Positions 17,310-25,446 of a stretch of DNA of 64,000 nucleotides are shown here, in pieces. The position numbers and the translations under genes are program-made. The notes under the pieces were generated by a model. The model worked only from the letters and a program-made list of their open reading frames with translations. It was not told the origin of the DNA and searched no databases. How positions within the stretch are numbered: position 1 is the stretch's first letter; each line of letters opens with the position of its first letter. This DNA comes from Acidobacteriaceae bacterium (GTDB lineage Bacteria; Acidobacteriota; Terriglobia; Terriglobales; Acidobacteriaceae), in contig JANXZM010000059.1 in assembly GCA_025355505.1 (NCBI GenBank), positions 1 to 64,000 on the forward strand, read 5' to 3'.

Positions 17310-17879
17310 ATGAGAGTGATTGCGGGACAGTACCGGCACCGGACGTTGCGGTCGTTGCCTGGGCTTGAAATTCGACCGACTTTGGACCGGCTGCGTGAGA
17401 CGCTGTTCAATGTGCTGTGCGCTGGCGATCCGGCTGGGCTGGCGGAGTCAACGTGGCTCGATTTGTATGCGGGGACGGGGGCGGTGGGCATTGAGGCGCT
17501 GAGCCGTGGCGCGCGGATGGTGCATTTTGTCGAGTCGTCCAAAGCGGCGGCGGAAGTGATTGCCGGGAACTTGAAGTCGTTGGGAATTGCGCGCGGATTT
17601 CAGATTGTGCAGGTCGATGCGGGGAAAGCCTTGCGGCAATTGGAGGCGGCGGGGAGCGTTGCCGATTTTGTGTTTCTGGATCCGCCCTACTCGATGCAGG
17701 ATGAATACGCGAAGACGCTCGCAGCTCTGGCGAAATCGAAATTGTTGGGCGAGCGGAGCGTGGCGATCGCGGAGCATGAGAAGAGGTTTGATCCGGGAGA
17801 GGCGTTTGGGGAATTGCGGCGCTATCGGAAGTTGGTGCAGGGGGATGCGGCGCTGAGCTTTTATCGGAGGCTGGGTTAG
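17310..17879 (+). CDS. rsmD: 16S rRNA (guanine-966-N2)-methyltransferase
   Basis: Methylates G966 of 16S rRNA with SAM. The 189-residue protein begins MRVIAGQYRHRTLRSLPG, followed by the family's RPTLDRLRETLFNVL, the SAM-binding DLYAGTGAVGIEALSRGA and the catalytic motif VFLDPPYSMQ (N6/N2-type DPPY). The ATG at 17310 has GGGAG seven bases upstream; a longer in-frame start would only translate the family B repeat. The C-terminal RYRKLVQGDAALSFYRR is typical of the family. The gene lies upstream of tyrS, separated by a cluster of family C repeats. Confidence 0.94.
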   Translation: MRVIAGQYRHRTLRSLPGLEIRPTLDRLRETLFNVLCAGDPAGLAESTWLDLYAGTGAVGIEALSRGARMVHFVESSKAAAEVIAGNLKSLGIARGFQIVQVDAGKALRQLEAAGSVADFVFLDPPYSMQDEYAKTLAALAKSKLLGERSVAIAEHEKRFDPGEAFGELRRYRKLVQGDAALSFYRRLG

Positions 17880-17899
17880 AATTTTCGCCCGCCAAGCCT

Positions 17900-18014
17900 G
17901 TGTCATCCTGAGCGAAGCGAAGGACCTATGTCTACCGTCGCGGCAAGGGAACGCACAGGTCCTTCGCTTCGCTCAGGATGACAACGCAGGTCCTTCGCTT
18001 GGCTCAGGATGACA
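17900..18014. repeat. cluster of three family C repeats
   Basis: One unit reads TGTCATCCTGAGCGAAGCGA (17900 onward) and two read in the opposite direction, TCCTTCGCTTCGCTCAGG and TCCTTCGCTTGGCTCAGG, each followed by ATGACAAC, at about 17957-17983 and 17988-18014. The first and second can pair as a large hairpin across a 30-base spacer. The cluster fills the rsmD-tyrS gap. Confidence 0.85.
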
Positions 18015-18091
18015 ACGGAACTAAGGATGTCTCTGGACTCGGCTGTCACATGGCCTTGGCAAACCCAACACATCGCTATAATCACTACGAC

Positions 18092-19357
18092 ATGGCTAAC
18101 TTTCCACCGGTTGACGAACAACTGGCATACATCAAGAAGGGCGCGGCGGAGATCGTCAAGGAATCCGAGCTGCGCTCGAAGCTCGAACGCTCGCTCGCTT
18201 CGGGTAAGCCGCTGCGGGTGAAGGCGGGCTTTGATCCGACTGCGCCCGATCTGCACCTGGGACACACGGTGCTGCTGCGCAAGCTGAAACATTTTCAGGA
18301 TCTCGGACACACCGTCATCTTCCTGATCGGGGATTTCACCGGGATGATTGGCGATCCGACGGGACGCTCGGCGACGCGGCCTCCGCTGACGCAAGAGCAG
18401 ATTGCGGAGAACGCCGAGACCTACAAGGCTCAGGTTTTCAGGATTCTCAACCCGGAAAAAACGGTGGTGGACTTCAATAGCCGATGGTTTTCGAAGTTTT
18501 CGGCTGAGGATTTCATACATTTGACGGCGAAGTACACGGTTTCGCAGATGCTGGAGCGCGCGGACTTTCACAAGCGCTTTCGTGATGAGAAGCCGATTGC
18601 CATGCATGAACTGCTGTATCCGCTGGCGCAGGGATACGATTCGGTGGCGCTCGAAGCGGATGTGGAACTGGGCGGCACCGATCAGAAATTCAATCTGCTG
18701 GTGGGGCGCGAGTTGCAGCGAGCTTACGGGCAGGAGTCGCAGGTGGTACTGACTACGCCGATCCTCGAAGGACTCGACGGCGTGAATAAGATGTCGAAAT
18801 CGCTGGGGAACGCAATCGGCATTCACGAAACGCCGCAGCAGATGTACGGCAAAGTGATGTCGATTTCCGACGAGATGATGTGGCGCTATTACGAACTGCT
18901 GACCGATGTGTGGGTGGATGCAATCGCGCAAATGAAGGCGGATGCTGCGAGCGGGAAGCCGCATCCTATGGCGCTGAAGAAAGAGCTGGCACGGGGGATT
19001 GTGGCGGATTTTCACTCGGCGGAGGCGGCGGCGAAGGCGGGGGAGGATTGGGCCAAGCAGTTTCAGAAACGCGAGGTGCCGGAAGATGTGGAGGAAATCG
19101 CAGTCGCACTTGCTGCCTTTAGCGCTCCTTCCCTTGTTGGAGGAGTACTGCTGATCAAACTAGACAAATTACTCTCTCAAATTGGTCTTGCTGATTCGGT
19201 GAGTGATGCAGTGCGCAAGATAAAACAGAAAGCCGTACGGGTCAATGGCGAGTTGAAGACAGACCCAAGACTCCTCTGGAATTTAAAGGATCTAAAGGAT
19301 CCACTGACGGTGAGAGCCGGTCGGAAGATAAAGAGAGTCACATTCATACTTCCGTGA
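18092..19357 (+). CDS. tyrS: tyrosyl-tRNA synthetase
   Basis: Charges tRNA-Tyr. The 421-residue enzyme is a class I synthetase with HLGH at 55-58 (HIGH motif) and KMSKS at 233-237. Between them lie [17 protein letters not shown] and [13 protein letters not shown], which bind tyrosine. The C-terminus ([32 protein letters not shown]) is an S4 RNA-binding domain. The ATG at 18092 gives the normal N-terminus; earlier in-frame codons lie in the family C repeats. The last 200 bases use noticeably more A/T-ending codons than the body, like the DUF3800 gene that starts six bases later. Confidence 0.96.
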   Translation: MANFPPVDEQLAYIKKGAAEIVKESELRSKLERSLASGKPLRVKAGFDPTAPDLHLGHTVLLRKLKHFQDLGHTVIFLIGDFTGMIGDPTGRSATRPPLTQEQIAENAETYKAQVFRILNPEKTVVDFNSRWFSKFSAEDFIHLTAKYTVSQMLERADFHKRFRDEKPIAMHELLYPLAQGYDSVALEADVELGGTDQKFNLLVGRELQRAYGQESQVVLTTPILEGLDGVNKMSKSLGNAIGIHETPQQMYGKVMSISDEMMWRYYELLTDVWVDAIAQMKADAASGKPHPMALKKELARGIVADFHSAEAAAKAGEDWAKQFQKREVPEDVEEIAVALAAFSAPSLVGGVLLIKLDKLLSQIGLADSVSDAVRKIKQKAVRVNGELKTDPRLLWNLKDLKDPLTVRAGRKIKRVTFILP

Positions 19358-19363
19358 CCTGCG

Positions 19364-20140
19364 ATGTTCCGACTTTTCATTGACGAATTCGGTCATCACG
19401 ACATGAAGTCGTCGGACGATCCGAACCAACGTTATCTCGGATTGACGGGCGTCATCATGCGGCTCTCCTATGCGGACGGCGAGTTTACCGACAAACTGAA
19501 CGCGATCAAGCAAGGAATCTTCGGGAGATCGGATTTCTCGCTGCATCGGCGCGAGATCCTCGACGCCAACACAGAGCCATTCACTGTCCTGAAGGACGCC
19601 AGCAGGCGAACGGCGTTCGATGCAGCAATCTTCGATCTCATCGAGAAGGCCCCCTATCGCGTCATCACCGTTGTAATCGACAAGAGAGAACACCAGGCGA
19701 AATACATCCGCTGGCATTTCCAGTCATACCACTACTGCATGACAGTTCTCCTAGAGCGGTACGCGCGCTGGCTTGATAGCGCAAAACAGACGGGCGATGT
19801 GATGGCGGAATCGAGAGAGAAAAAAGATAACAAGCGACTCTCCAACGCATACCAATTCCTCCACAAGCATGGGACCGACAACCTGAAGGCAGCGTTCTTC
19901 CAACAATGGCTTTCTTCAAAAGAGATCAAGATTAAGCGAAAGACAGACAACATCGCCGGGCTGCAATTGGCCGACTTGATTGTCAATCCTTCGTGCCGCG
20001 AGTTGATCTGCTCGCGCACAAACACTCCAATGACAGCGGAATTCGGGAGAAAAGTAGTGGAGGTTTTGTATCGGAAAAAGTATCGCCGCAACCCCATTGA
20101 CGGGACTGTTCCCGGATGGGGAACCAAGTGGCTGCCATAA
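19364..20140 (+). CDS. DUF3800 domain protein
   Basis: A 258-residue protein matching the DUF3800 pattern: an N-terminal LFIDEFGHHD with acidic residues, the following YLGLTGVIM strand, a central VITVVIDK, and a C-terminal NIAGLQLADLIVNPSCRE in which the Asp is conserved. The family is common in phages and mobile or accessory regions; a nuclease-like fold has been proposed, but no activity is established to my knowledge. It starts six bases after tyrS stops, so it may be read from the tyrS promoter. Codon use is less G/C-biased than in neighbouring genes, consistent with acquisition. Confidence 0.8.
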   Translation: MFRLFIDEFGHHDMKSSDDPNQRYLGLTGVIMRLSYADGEFTDKLNAIKQGIFGRSDFSLHRREILDANTEPFTVLKDASRRTAFDAAIFDLIEKAPYRVITVVIDKREHQAKYIRWHFQSYHYCMTVLLERYARWLDSAKQTGDVMAESREKKDNKRLSNAYQFLHKHGTDNLKAAFFQQWLSSKEIKIKRKTDNIAGLQLADLIVNPSCRELICSRTNTPMTAEFGRKVVEVLYRKKYRRNPIDGTVPGWGTKWLP

Positions 20141-20148
20141 AAACAACG

Positions 20149-20173
20149 CCCGGCGTCTTATGGTTGCGCCGGG
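20149..20173. terminator. hairpin after the DUF3800 gene
   Basis: CCCGGCG and CGCCGGG form a perfect 7-bp stem with an 11-base loop, nine bases after the stop. There is no T-tract, so it is a possible terminator or 3' stabiliser only. Confidence 0.45.
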
Positions 20174-20332
20174 TCGACTAAACTTCAGTCCGCCTCCGCT
20201 CGTCGCGGATTACTTACATTCTGCACCATCGACAGTCCATTTCAAACAACTTTATTTGCTTTGTTTTCATAGGGCAAACAACACGTTAGGCTTCGCACCT
20301 AACGAATAGTTGGCCATACGCCCGGAAAAAGC

Positions 20333-21886
20333 CTACGTAGTCTTCAATAATCCTGGCATTCTCTTGTGCCAGTCGGTTGCCTGCTCGTAGGCGTGTGCGG
20401 CCTGCAGCACTACGTCCTCCCGCCAGGGAGCAGCGGCTAGTTGCAGGCCGATGGGCAGGCCATCTCCGGTGAATCCGCATGGAACGGAAATCGCCGGAAT
20501 CCCCCAGACATTAAAGGGCCGCGTGTTGCGCAGCATGATCAGTTCTTGCGGGCGCAGGTTGTCGGGATGCTTAAGCAGGTCGGCGATCACGGGCGGCGGG
20601 ATTGGGACCGTGGGCGTTAGCAGCACGTCCACTTCATCGAATATTTTTCGGATGGCGTGCCGGCTTGCTTGAAGGTCACGGCTGGCACGCAGAGCGTCGG
20701 GTGTGGAGACGTTGGCTCCGGATTGGATGCGTGCCAGCGTCGCGGGTTGGTAGAGCTCGGGTGAGCGGGCTACGAATGGCTCGTGATAGGCATAGGCTTC
20801 GGCGCTGGCTAGAGTGCGGTCGGTGGAGACTTCGAGTTTGACGTCGCGAATTTCAGCGTGGAGTTCGCGAAAAAGCTCGATGGCTTTTTCGATGGCGGCG
20901 GCGATTTCGGGATGGAGATCGTCGAAGAAAAATGCCCGAGGCACGCCGATGCGCAGTTTGGGCGTGAGTTGAGCGACAGGTTGCGCGATGGCGGCGGTAA
21001 AGTCCGGGACAGGCGCGTCTATGCTGGCGGGATCGGCTGCGTCGTAGCCTGCGAGCACTTGCAGCATCAAGGCCGCGTCATAGACTGAGTTTGCGATCGG
21101 GCCGACATGATCGTAGGACCATGACAATGGGACGACGCCTCGGGCGCTCATGCGACCGTACGTCGGCTTGAGTCCGACGACTCCGCAGTAGGCGGCGGGC
21201 AGGCGGATGGAACCGGCGGTGTCGGTGCCGACGGCAGCGAAGCCGAGAGCAGTGGCAACGCTGGCAGCGGAGCCTCCGGAGGAGCCGCCAGCGAGACGCG
21301 TCGCATCCCACGGATTGTGGACCTCGCCAAAGAAGCTAATCATCGAACTGCCGCCATAGGCGAATTCGTGCAAGTTCTGCTTGCCTGAAATGATTGCGCC
21401 CGCGGCTCGCAGGCGGCGCACGACTTCAGCGTCTTCGGCGGGAATGCGATTTTTGAACAGTGCGCTGGCGGCGGTGGTGCGGACTCCCGCGGTATCGAGA
21501 ATGTCTTTGAGCCCGATGGGAATGCCGTGGAGGGGGCCGCGCCATTCTCCGCGGAGGATTTCTTGCTCGGCTCGGCGGGCCTCGGCTAGAGCGGAATCAG
21601 ACATGACCGTGATGAAGGCGTTGAGCGTTGGATTTAGTTTCTCGATGCGCGCCAGGCAGTCGCGGGTGAGTTCGACGGGGGAGATGGCGCGGTCGCGAAT
21701 TTGCCGGCTTAGTTGCTGAATTGTAGGACGCACATAATCCTCGACAGATCGAAGAGATTTTACAAGTTGCGGGAAAAATTCATTGCTTCCGAGAGCAATC
21801 AACGCGGGATTTGCCAGCACCGGGCTGAGGGCAAGATTCTGCAAAAACTTTCGCCGGCCTTCCGACACTGGCTGCTCACCTTGCAT
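20333..21886 (-). CDS. amidase-signature enzyme with Tat-like leader
   Basis: An amidase-signature hydrolase of 517 residues. The Ser-cisSer-Lys triad is visible: Lys127 in GIPIGLKDIL, the GGSSGGS loop (cis-Ser near 202) and Ser226 in GTDTAGSIRLPA. It is not a clear GatA, since no gatB or gatC is nearby, so it more likely hydrolyses a small amide. The N-terminus (EGRRKFLQNLALSPVLANPAL) looks like a twin-arginine signal and is almost the same as that of the oxidase at 24110. Its start overlaps the end of the upstream permease gene by 11 bases, implying coupled translation and a shared pathway. Confidence 0.88.
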   Translation of the reverse strand: MQGEQPVSEGRRKFLQNLALSPVLANPALIALGSNEFFPQLVKSLRSVEDYVRPTIQQLSRQIRDRAISPVELTRDCLARIEKLNPTLNAFITVMSDSALAEARRAEQEILRGEWRGPLHGIPIGLKDILDTAGVRTTAASALFKNRIPAEDAEVVRRLRAAGAIISGKQNLHEFAYGGSSMISFFGEVHNPWDATRLAGGSSGGSAASVATALGFAAVGTDTAGSIRLPAAYCGVVGLKPTYGRMSARGVVPLSWSYDHVGPIANSVYDAALMLQVLAGYDAADPASIDAPVPDFTAAIAQPVAQLTPKLRIGVPRAFFFDDLHPEIAAAIEKAIELFRELHAEIRDVKLEVSTDRTLASAEAYAYHEPFVARSPELYQPATLARIQSGANVSTPDALRASRDLQASRHAIRKIFDEVDVLLTPTVPIPPPVIADLLKHPDNLRPQELIMLRNTRPFNVWGIPAISVPCGFTGDGLPIGLQLAAAPWREDVVLQAAHAYEQATDWHKRMPGLLKTT

Positions 21887-23225
21887 TCGCGTTCCTGAGC
21901 GCGGCGCGCTTGGCGAACCATTTCACCACAAAATAAACGACGGGACCGGTGGCGAGCGCCCACGGTCCCCATCTTAGGGAGATCGGGTCACTGTAGCGCA
22001 GGGTGTAAATCACAATGCAAGTCATGACGATGGGCAAAGCGACGACATAAGCCAAGCCCAGGCGTCCGCCGGGGATGCGGAAGGCGCGCGGCAGGTCGGG
22101 ACGCTTCCGGCGCAGCGCCCAAGCCGAGAGCACGGTCAGTACGGTGGTTGCGGCGCGCAACCAAACGTAGATGCTGATCAACTGGCCGAGCGTGTGCAGG
22201 GCGAGCGACGCATAGATGGCAGCGGAGATCAGGATGGCAATCCACGGGGTACCGTAGCGCGGGTGCTTGCGGGTGAGGAAGGGAGGCAGGTAGCCGTCTT
22301 CCGCCAGAGCATAGGGCATGCGAGTGGTGGTGAGCACGGTGCTGTTCAGGAGCGCCACGGTGCCAACCATGGCGGCAATCGTCATGAGATTTCCGAGCCA
22401 GGGACCGCCGATGAGTTGCGCCGCGATCGGGAAGTATCCATCTTTCCACTGCTGCCAGTTGCCGAGCGCGGCCAGGGCGGCGAGGGTCGGCAAGAAATAA
22501 GTTGCCACGGAAAGCGGGACGACCAGCGCCAGCGCGCGCGGATAAGTGCGCTGCGGATTCTCGACTTCCTCGGCCACGGTCGAGAGCTGTTCGTATCCGG
22601 AATAGAGCCAGATCCCCAAAGCGAGGCCAACGCCAAACACCGTGGGAAAAGGCTGCTTTGGTGGCACAAAGGGCACGAACGGATTGTGATGCCATTTGGC
22701 GAGGCCGAGGACGATCATGGCGATGACGGGAATAAAAACGAATACTTCGAAAACGGTGGCGGCTTTGCCGACCATCTGAATGCCACGAATGTTGATCCAG
22801 GCGATGAGGGCGATCAGGATGAATGAAGCAAGCCAGTGTTTCCATCCAACGATCCCGGGGAAGTAGGAAGACAGATAGTCGGAGAAGAGCACGGCATAGG
22901 AACCGCCTAGAAGGAATGAGGCGGACCAGTTCCACCATCCGGCGAGGAATCCCCAGAAATCTCCGAAGGCGGCGCGGCTCCAGCGATAGAAGCCGCCTTC
23001 GACGGGCATGGCGGTGGTGAGTTCGGCGGAGACCAGCGACACCGGGATGCACCAGAAAAACGGGATGAGCAAAAGATAGAGCAGGGTCATACCGGGGCCA
23101 CTGGTCGTGACCATCGCTTCCAGTCCGAAGGGGCCTCCGGTGGTGTAGGAAAACATCACGAAGACGAAATAGAAAAGACTGGCCTTACGGGCGGTGGAAG
23201 TCGTGGATGAGCCTGGGTTGTTCAC
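21876..23225 (-). CDS. APC-superfamily amino acid permease
   Basis: A secondary transporter of about 449 residues with roughly twelve hydrophobic segments. The first contains SYTTGGPFGLEAMV and is followed by the PVEGGFYRWSRAAFGDFWGFLAGWWNW loop, the conserved TM1-TM3 pattern of the APC amino acid/polyamine family. I chose the GTG at 23225 (VNNPGSSTTSTARK); an upstream in-frame ATG at 23324 adds 33 residues without family features and would touch the small gene upstream. The downstream amidase overlaps its last 11 bases. Substrate is unknown; pairing with an amidase suggests uptake of an amide or release of its product. Confidence 0.88.
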   Translation of the reverse strand: MNNPGSSTTSTARKASLFYFVFVMFSYTTGGPFGLEAMVTTSGPGMTLLYLLLIPFFWCIPVSLVSAELTTAMPVEGGFYRWSRAAFGDFWGFLAGWWNWSASFLLGGSYAVLFSDYLSSYFPGIVGWKHWLASFILIALIAWINIRGIQMVGKAATVFEVFVFIPVIAMIVLGLAKWHHNPFVPFVPPKQPFPTVFGVGLALGIWLYSGYEQLSTVAEEVENPQRTYPRALALVVPLSVATYFLPTLAALAALGNWQQWKDGYFPIAAQLIGGPWLGNLMTIAAMVGTVALLNSTVLTTTRMPYALAEDGYLPPFLTRKHPRYGTPWIAILISAAIYASLALHTLGQLISIYVWLRAATTVLTVLSAWALRRKRPDLPRAFRIPGGRLGLAYVVALPIVMTCIVIYTLRYSDPISLRWGPWALATGPVVYFVVKWFAKRAALRNANAR

Positions 23226-23323
23226 GATGAAAAAGTCTTCCGCAGGAAGAAGAGGTCGCTGAACATGGCGGCTAGTGTACAGGAATCTTGCCGAACGCCG
23301 TCGTTCAGCGTCAGGTGGAATCA

Positions 23324-23455
23324 CTAGCCGGAGGCAGATGAAGCGCGTCGCCGGCAGAGGGCAGCCATGGTATCGAGCGCGTCCCCGACGATAAAAGTGA
23401 CGGCATCAAGAAGAGCGCTTTCAGACAACTCGGACGACTTAGCGATAAGGTTCAT
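23324..23455 (-). CDS. small hypothetical protein (43 aa) coupled to ogt
   Basis: An uninterrupted reading frame of 43 residues, MNLIAKSSELSESALLDAVT then FIVGDALDTMAALCRRRASSASG. Its ATG overlaps the TGA of ogt in an ATGA junction on the same strand. The sequence has a balanced composition with a plausible amphipathic helix and a Cys. It resembles nothing I recognise, and support rests only on the junction and composition. Confidence 0.35.
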   Translation of the reverse strand: MNLIAKSSELSESALLDAVTFIVGDALDTMAALCRRRASSASG

Positions 23456-23985
23456 GGCCATGCGGACGCGCGTGCCGCCTTTGAGGTCGGGACCGAAGGA
23501 TGAAGACTGGCTTGCTCAAGGTCGAGCAACTTGCGCTTGATGTCGAGACCGCCGCCATAGCCGCAGAGCGAGCCGTCGGCGGCGATCACGCGATGACACG
23601 GAACCACGATCGCAATCGGATTCCGGTTGTTTGACATGCCGACCGCGCGAAATGCATTCGGGTGGCCGATGGTTCGGGCCAAATCGCGATAACTGCGCGT
23701 CTCGCCGTACGGGATGTCGAGCAGGGCACGCCAGCACTCGAGCTGAAAATCGGTGCCGCGAAGATCGAGAGGAATGGAAAACTCGCGGCGGCGTCCGGCA
23801 AAGTATTCGTTGAGCTGGTTAAGGTAAGGAGCGAGGACTTTGCTCGATTCTTTGAGCTGAGCTGTCTTGGGATTAAGGTTCTGCACGCGAGCTTCAAATT
23901 CAAGGCGCACCAAGCCTTTGGTGGAGGCGGCGAGGAAGAGTGGGCCGACGGGCGAAAGCGTGCGGAAGTAGAGCAGCGTTTCCAT
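23452..23985 (-). CDS. ogt: methylated-DNA-protein-cysteine methyltransferase
   Basis: Repairs O6-alkylguanine by transferring the alkyl group to its own cysteine, a one-turnover reaction. The acceptor is Cys130 in IVVPCHRVIAADGSLCGYGGG, and RALLDIPYGETRSYRDLA with the winged-helix recognition segment lies upstream, giving the usual layout in 177 residues. The ATG at 23985 starts METLLYFRTLSPVGPLFLA, which matches the family; an ATG at 24087 would add 34 poorly supported residues. It is divergent from the FMN oxidase gene. Confidence 0.93.
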   Translation of the reverse strand: METLLYFRTLSPVGPLFLAASTKGLVRLEFEARVQNLNPKTAQLKESSKVLAPYLNQLNEYFAGRRREFSIPLDLRGTDFQLECWRALLDIPYGETRSYRDLARTIGHPNAFRAVGMSNNRNPIAIVVPCHRVIAADGSLCGYGGGLDIKRKLLDLEQASLHPSVPTSKAARASAWP

Positions 23986-24109
23986 GACGCGTGGAGAGCA
24001 TAGCACGAGGCTGGCTTGACTCGGGTGTAGCCAAGAGAGCAGAATGCACGCCTCACCCAGAACCGCGAAAGCGGCGCCGAATTTCACCGCAATGTTCTTC
24101 AGGAGGATT

Positions 24110-25369
24110 ATGGGCTCGACCCCGCATGTATCGGACAGCCGGAGGAAGTTTCTGCGTTATCTTGCGCTCAGTCCAGCCCTGGCGAGTCCGGCACTGTTGA
24201 AGGCTTCCGGCTGGAATGTTTTTGGATCGGCGATGCGTGGCGGGAAAATACTGGCGACGGCGGAAACTGCCGGACTGATTACGAGCGCGGAGCAGGCGCT
24301 GGATGTGATGGAGTTTGAAGCGGTCGCGCGCAAGGTGCTCCCGCCGGCGCACTTCGCCTACCTGGCCACCGGGGTGGATGACGATGCGACCGTTGGAATC
24401 AACCACGAGGCCTACAGCCATTTTGAGATCCGGTCGCGAAGGCTGATTGATGTATCGAAGATAGACACCTCGATTCGCCTGTTGGGAACGACTTGGGAGA
24501 CGCCGATCTTCCTTTGCCCGGTGAGCGCGATGAAAGCGTTTCATCCCGAGGGCGAGGTGGCGGCGGCAAAAGCGGCACGAAGCCGGCACCATCTTCAAAT
24601 ACTGTCGACTGTCGCCAGTTCATCGGTCGAAGAAGTGACTGCGGCGCGGGGAGCGCCAGTGTGGCAGCAGCTTTATCCAACCAACGACTGGAATGTGACA
24701 CGGGCGATTATCAAGAGGGCGGAGGCGGCAGGGAGCCCGGCGCTGGTATTTACTGTCGATCTCCACAATGACAGCAACCGGGAAACGATCGCGCGCGCGC
24801 GGCGCGTGGATGATCGAGACTGCTCGGTCTGTCATGAAAGCGGATTCGCCGGGTATGCGCGCACCAAGCCCATGTTCGATGGACTCGATCTATCAAAAGT
24901 GACGGGCCTGTATGCATCTAACCTGACTTGGGATTTTGTGAAACGGCTGAAAGATGCGACCAGGATGAAGCTGCTGCTGAAGGGCATCGTCACGAAGGAG
25001 GATGCACAACTTGCCGTACAACACGGAGCCGACGGAATCGTGGTTTCGAACCATGGGGGGCGCGCGGAGGAATCACTGCGGCCGACGATCGAGTGCCTGC
25101 CGGAAGTGGTTGCCGCGGTACAAGGAAAAATTCCGGTCCTGATCGATGGTGGCATACGGCGCGGCACGGACGTTTTCAAGGCATTGGCGCTGGGTGCGAC
25201 GGCGGTTGGCATCGGGCGGCCCTACGGGTGGGGGCTGGCGGCGTTTGGACAGCCGGGAGTCGAAGCGGTACTGGCGATCATGCGGCGCGAACTGGAAATC
25301 ATCATGGGGCAGGCGGGGACGCCGTCGGTCGCCGGCATCACAAAAGCATTCGTCACGCCTCGAACCTAG
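24110..25369 (+). CDS. FMN-dependent alpha-hydroxyacid oxidase/dehydrogenase with Tat-like leader
   Basis: A 419-residue flavoenzyme of the lactate oxidase/glycolate oxidase family. FMN and substrate residues are in place: Lys291 in LLLKGIVTKEDA, the catalytic His315 and Arg318 in VSNHGGR, and the phosphate loop DGGIRRGTDVFKALALGATAVGIGRPYGWG. The leader SDSRRKFLRYLALSPALASPAL is a twin-arginine-like signal, so the enzyme is probably exported after FMN loading. The ATG at 24110 follows AGGAGG by three bases, rather close; an ATG at 24092 is the alternative. Likely substrates are L-lactate or another short 2-hydroxyacid. Confidence 0.88.
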   Translation: MGSTPHVSDSRRKFLRYLALSPALASPALLKASGWNVFGSAMRGGKILATAETAGLITSAEQALDVMEFEAVARKVLPPAHFAYLATGVDDDATVGINHEAYSHFEIRSRRLIDVSKIDTSIRLLGTTWETPIFLCPVSAMKAFHPEGEVAAAKAARSRHHLQILSTVASSSVEEVTAARGAPVWQQLYPTNDWNVTRAIIKRAEAAGSPALVFTVDLHNDSNRETIARARRVDDRDCSVCHESGFAGYARTKPMFDGLDLSKVTGLYASNLTWDFVKRLKDATRMKLLLKGIVTKEDAQLAVQHGADGIVVSNHGGRAEESLRPTIECLPEVVAAVQGKIPVLIDGGIRRGTDVFKALALGATAVGIGRPYGWGLAAFGQPGVEAVLAIMRRELEIIMGQAGTPSVAGITKAFVTPRT

Positions 25370-25404
25370 CCCGCCTTGAACGCAAGTTCCGAGAATTAAA
25401 AAAG

Positions 25405-25430
25405 GCCTCCCGCTTTCACGGGAGGCTTTT
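25405..25430. terminator. bidirectional Rho-independent terminator
   Basis: GCCTCCCG - CTTTCA - CGGGAGGC is a perfect 8-bp stem, with TTTT to the right and a run of A to the left. It can therefore end both the plus-strand oxidase gene and the minus-strand OmpA-like gene. Confidence 0.9.
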
Positions 25431-25446
25431 CAGGGGGAGGATACTG

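Noticed and set aside
17900-18014. CRISPR array from the repeated family C units before tyrS
   Set aside because: Units are in opposite orientations with unequal spacers, and no cas genes are near.
18015-18091. T-box riboswitch upstream of tyrS
   Set aside because: No T-box sequence or terminator/antiterminator is seen; the leader is mostly family C repeats.
20333-21886. Amidase as GatA of the glutamyl-tRNA amidotransferase
   Set aside because: It has a Tat-like leader, no gatB or gatC beside it, and an overlap with a permease gene; the yqeY gene at 14038 is not a gatB.
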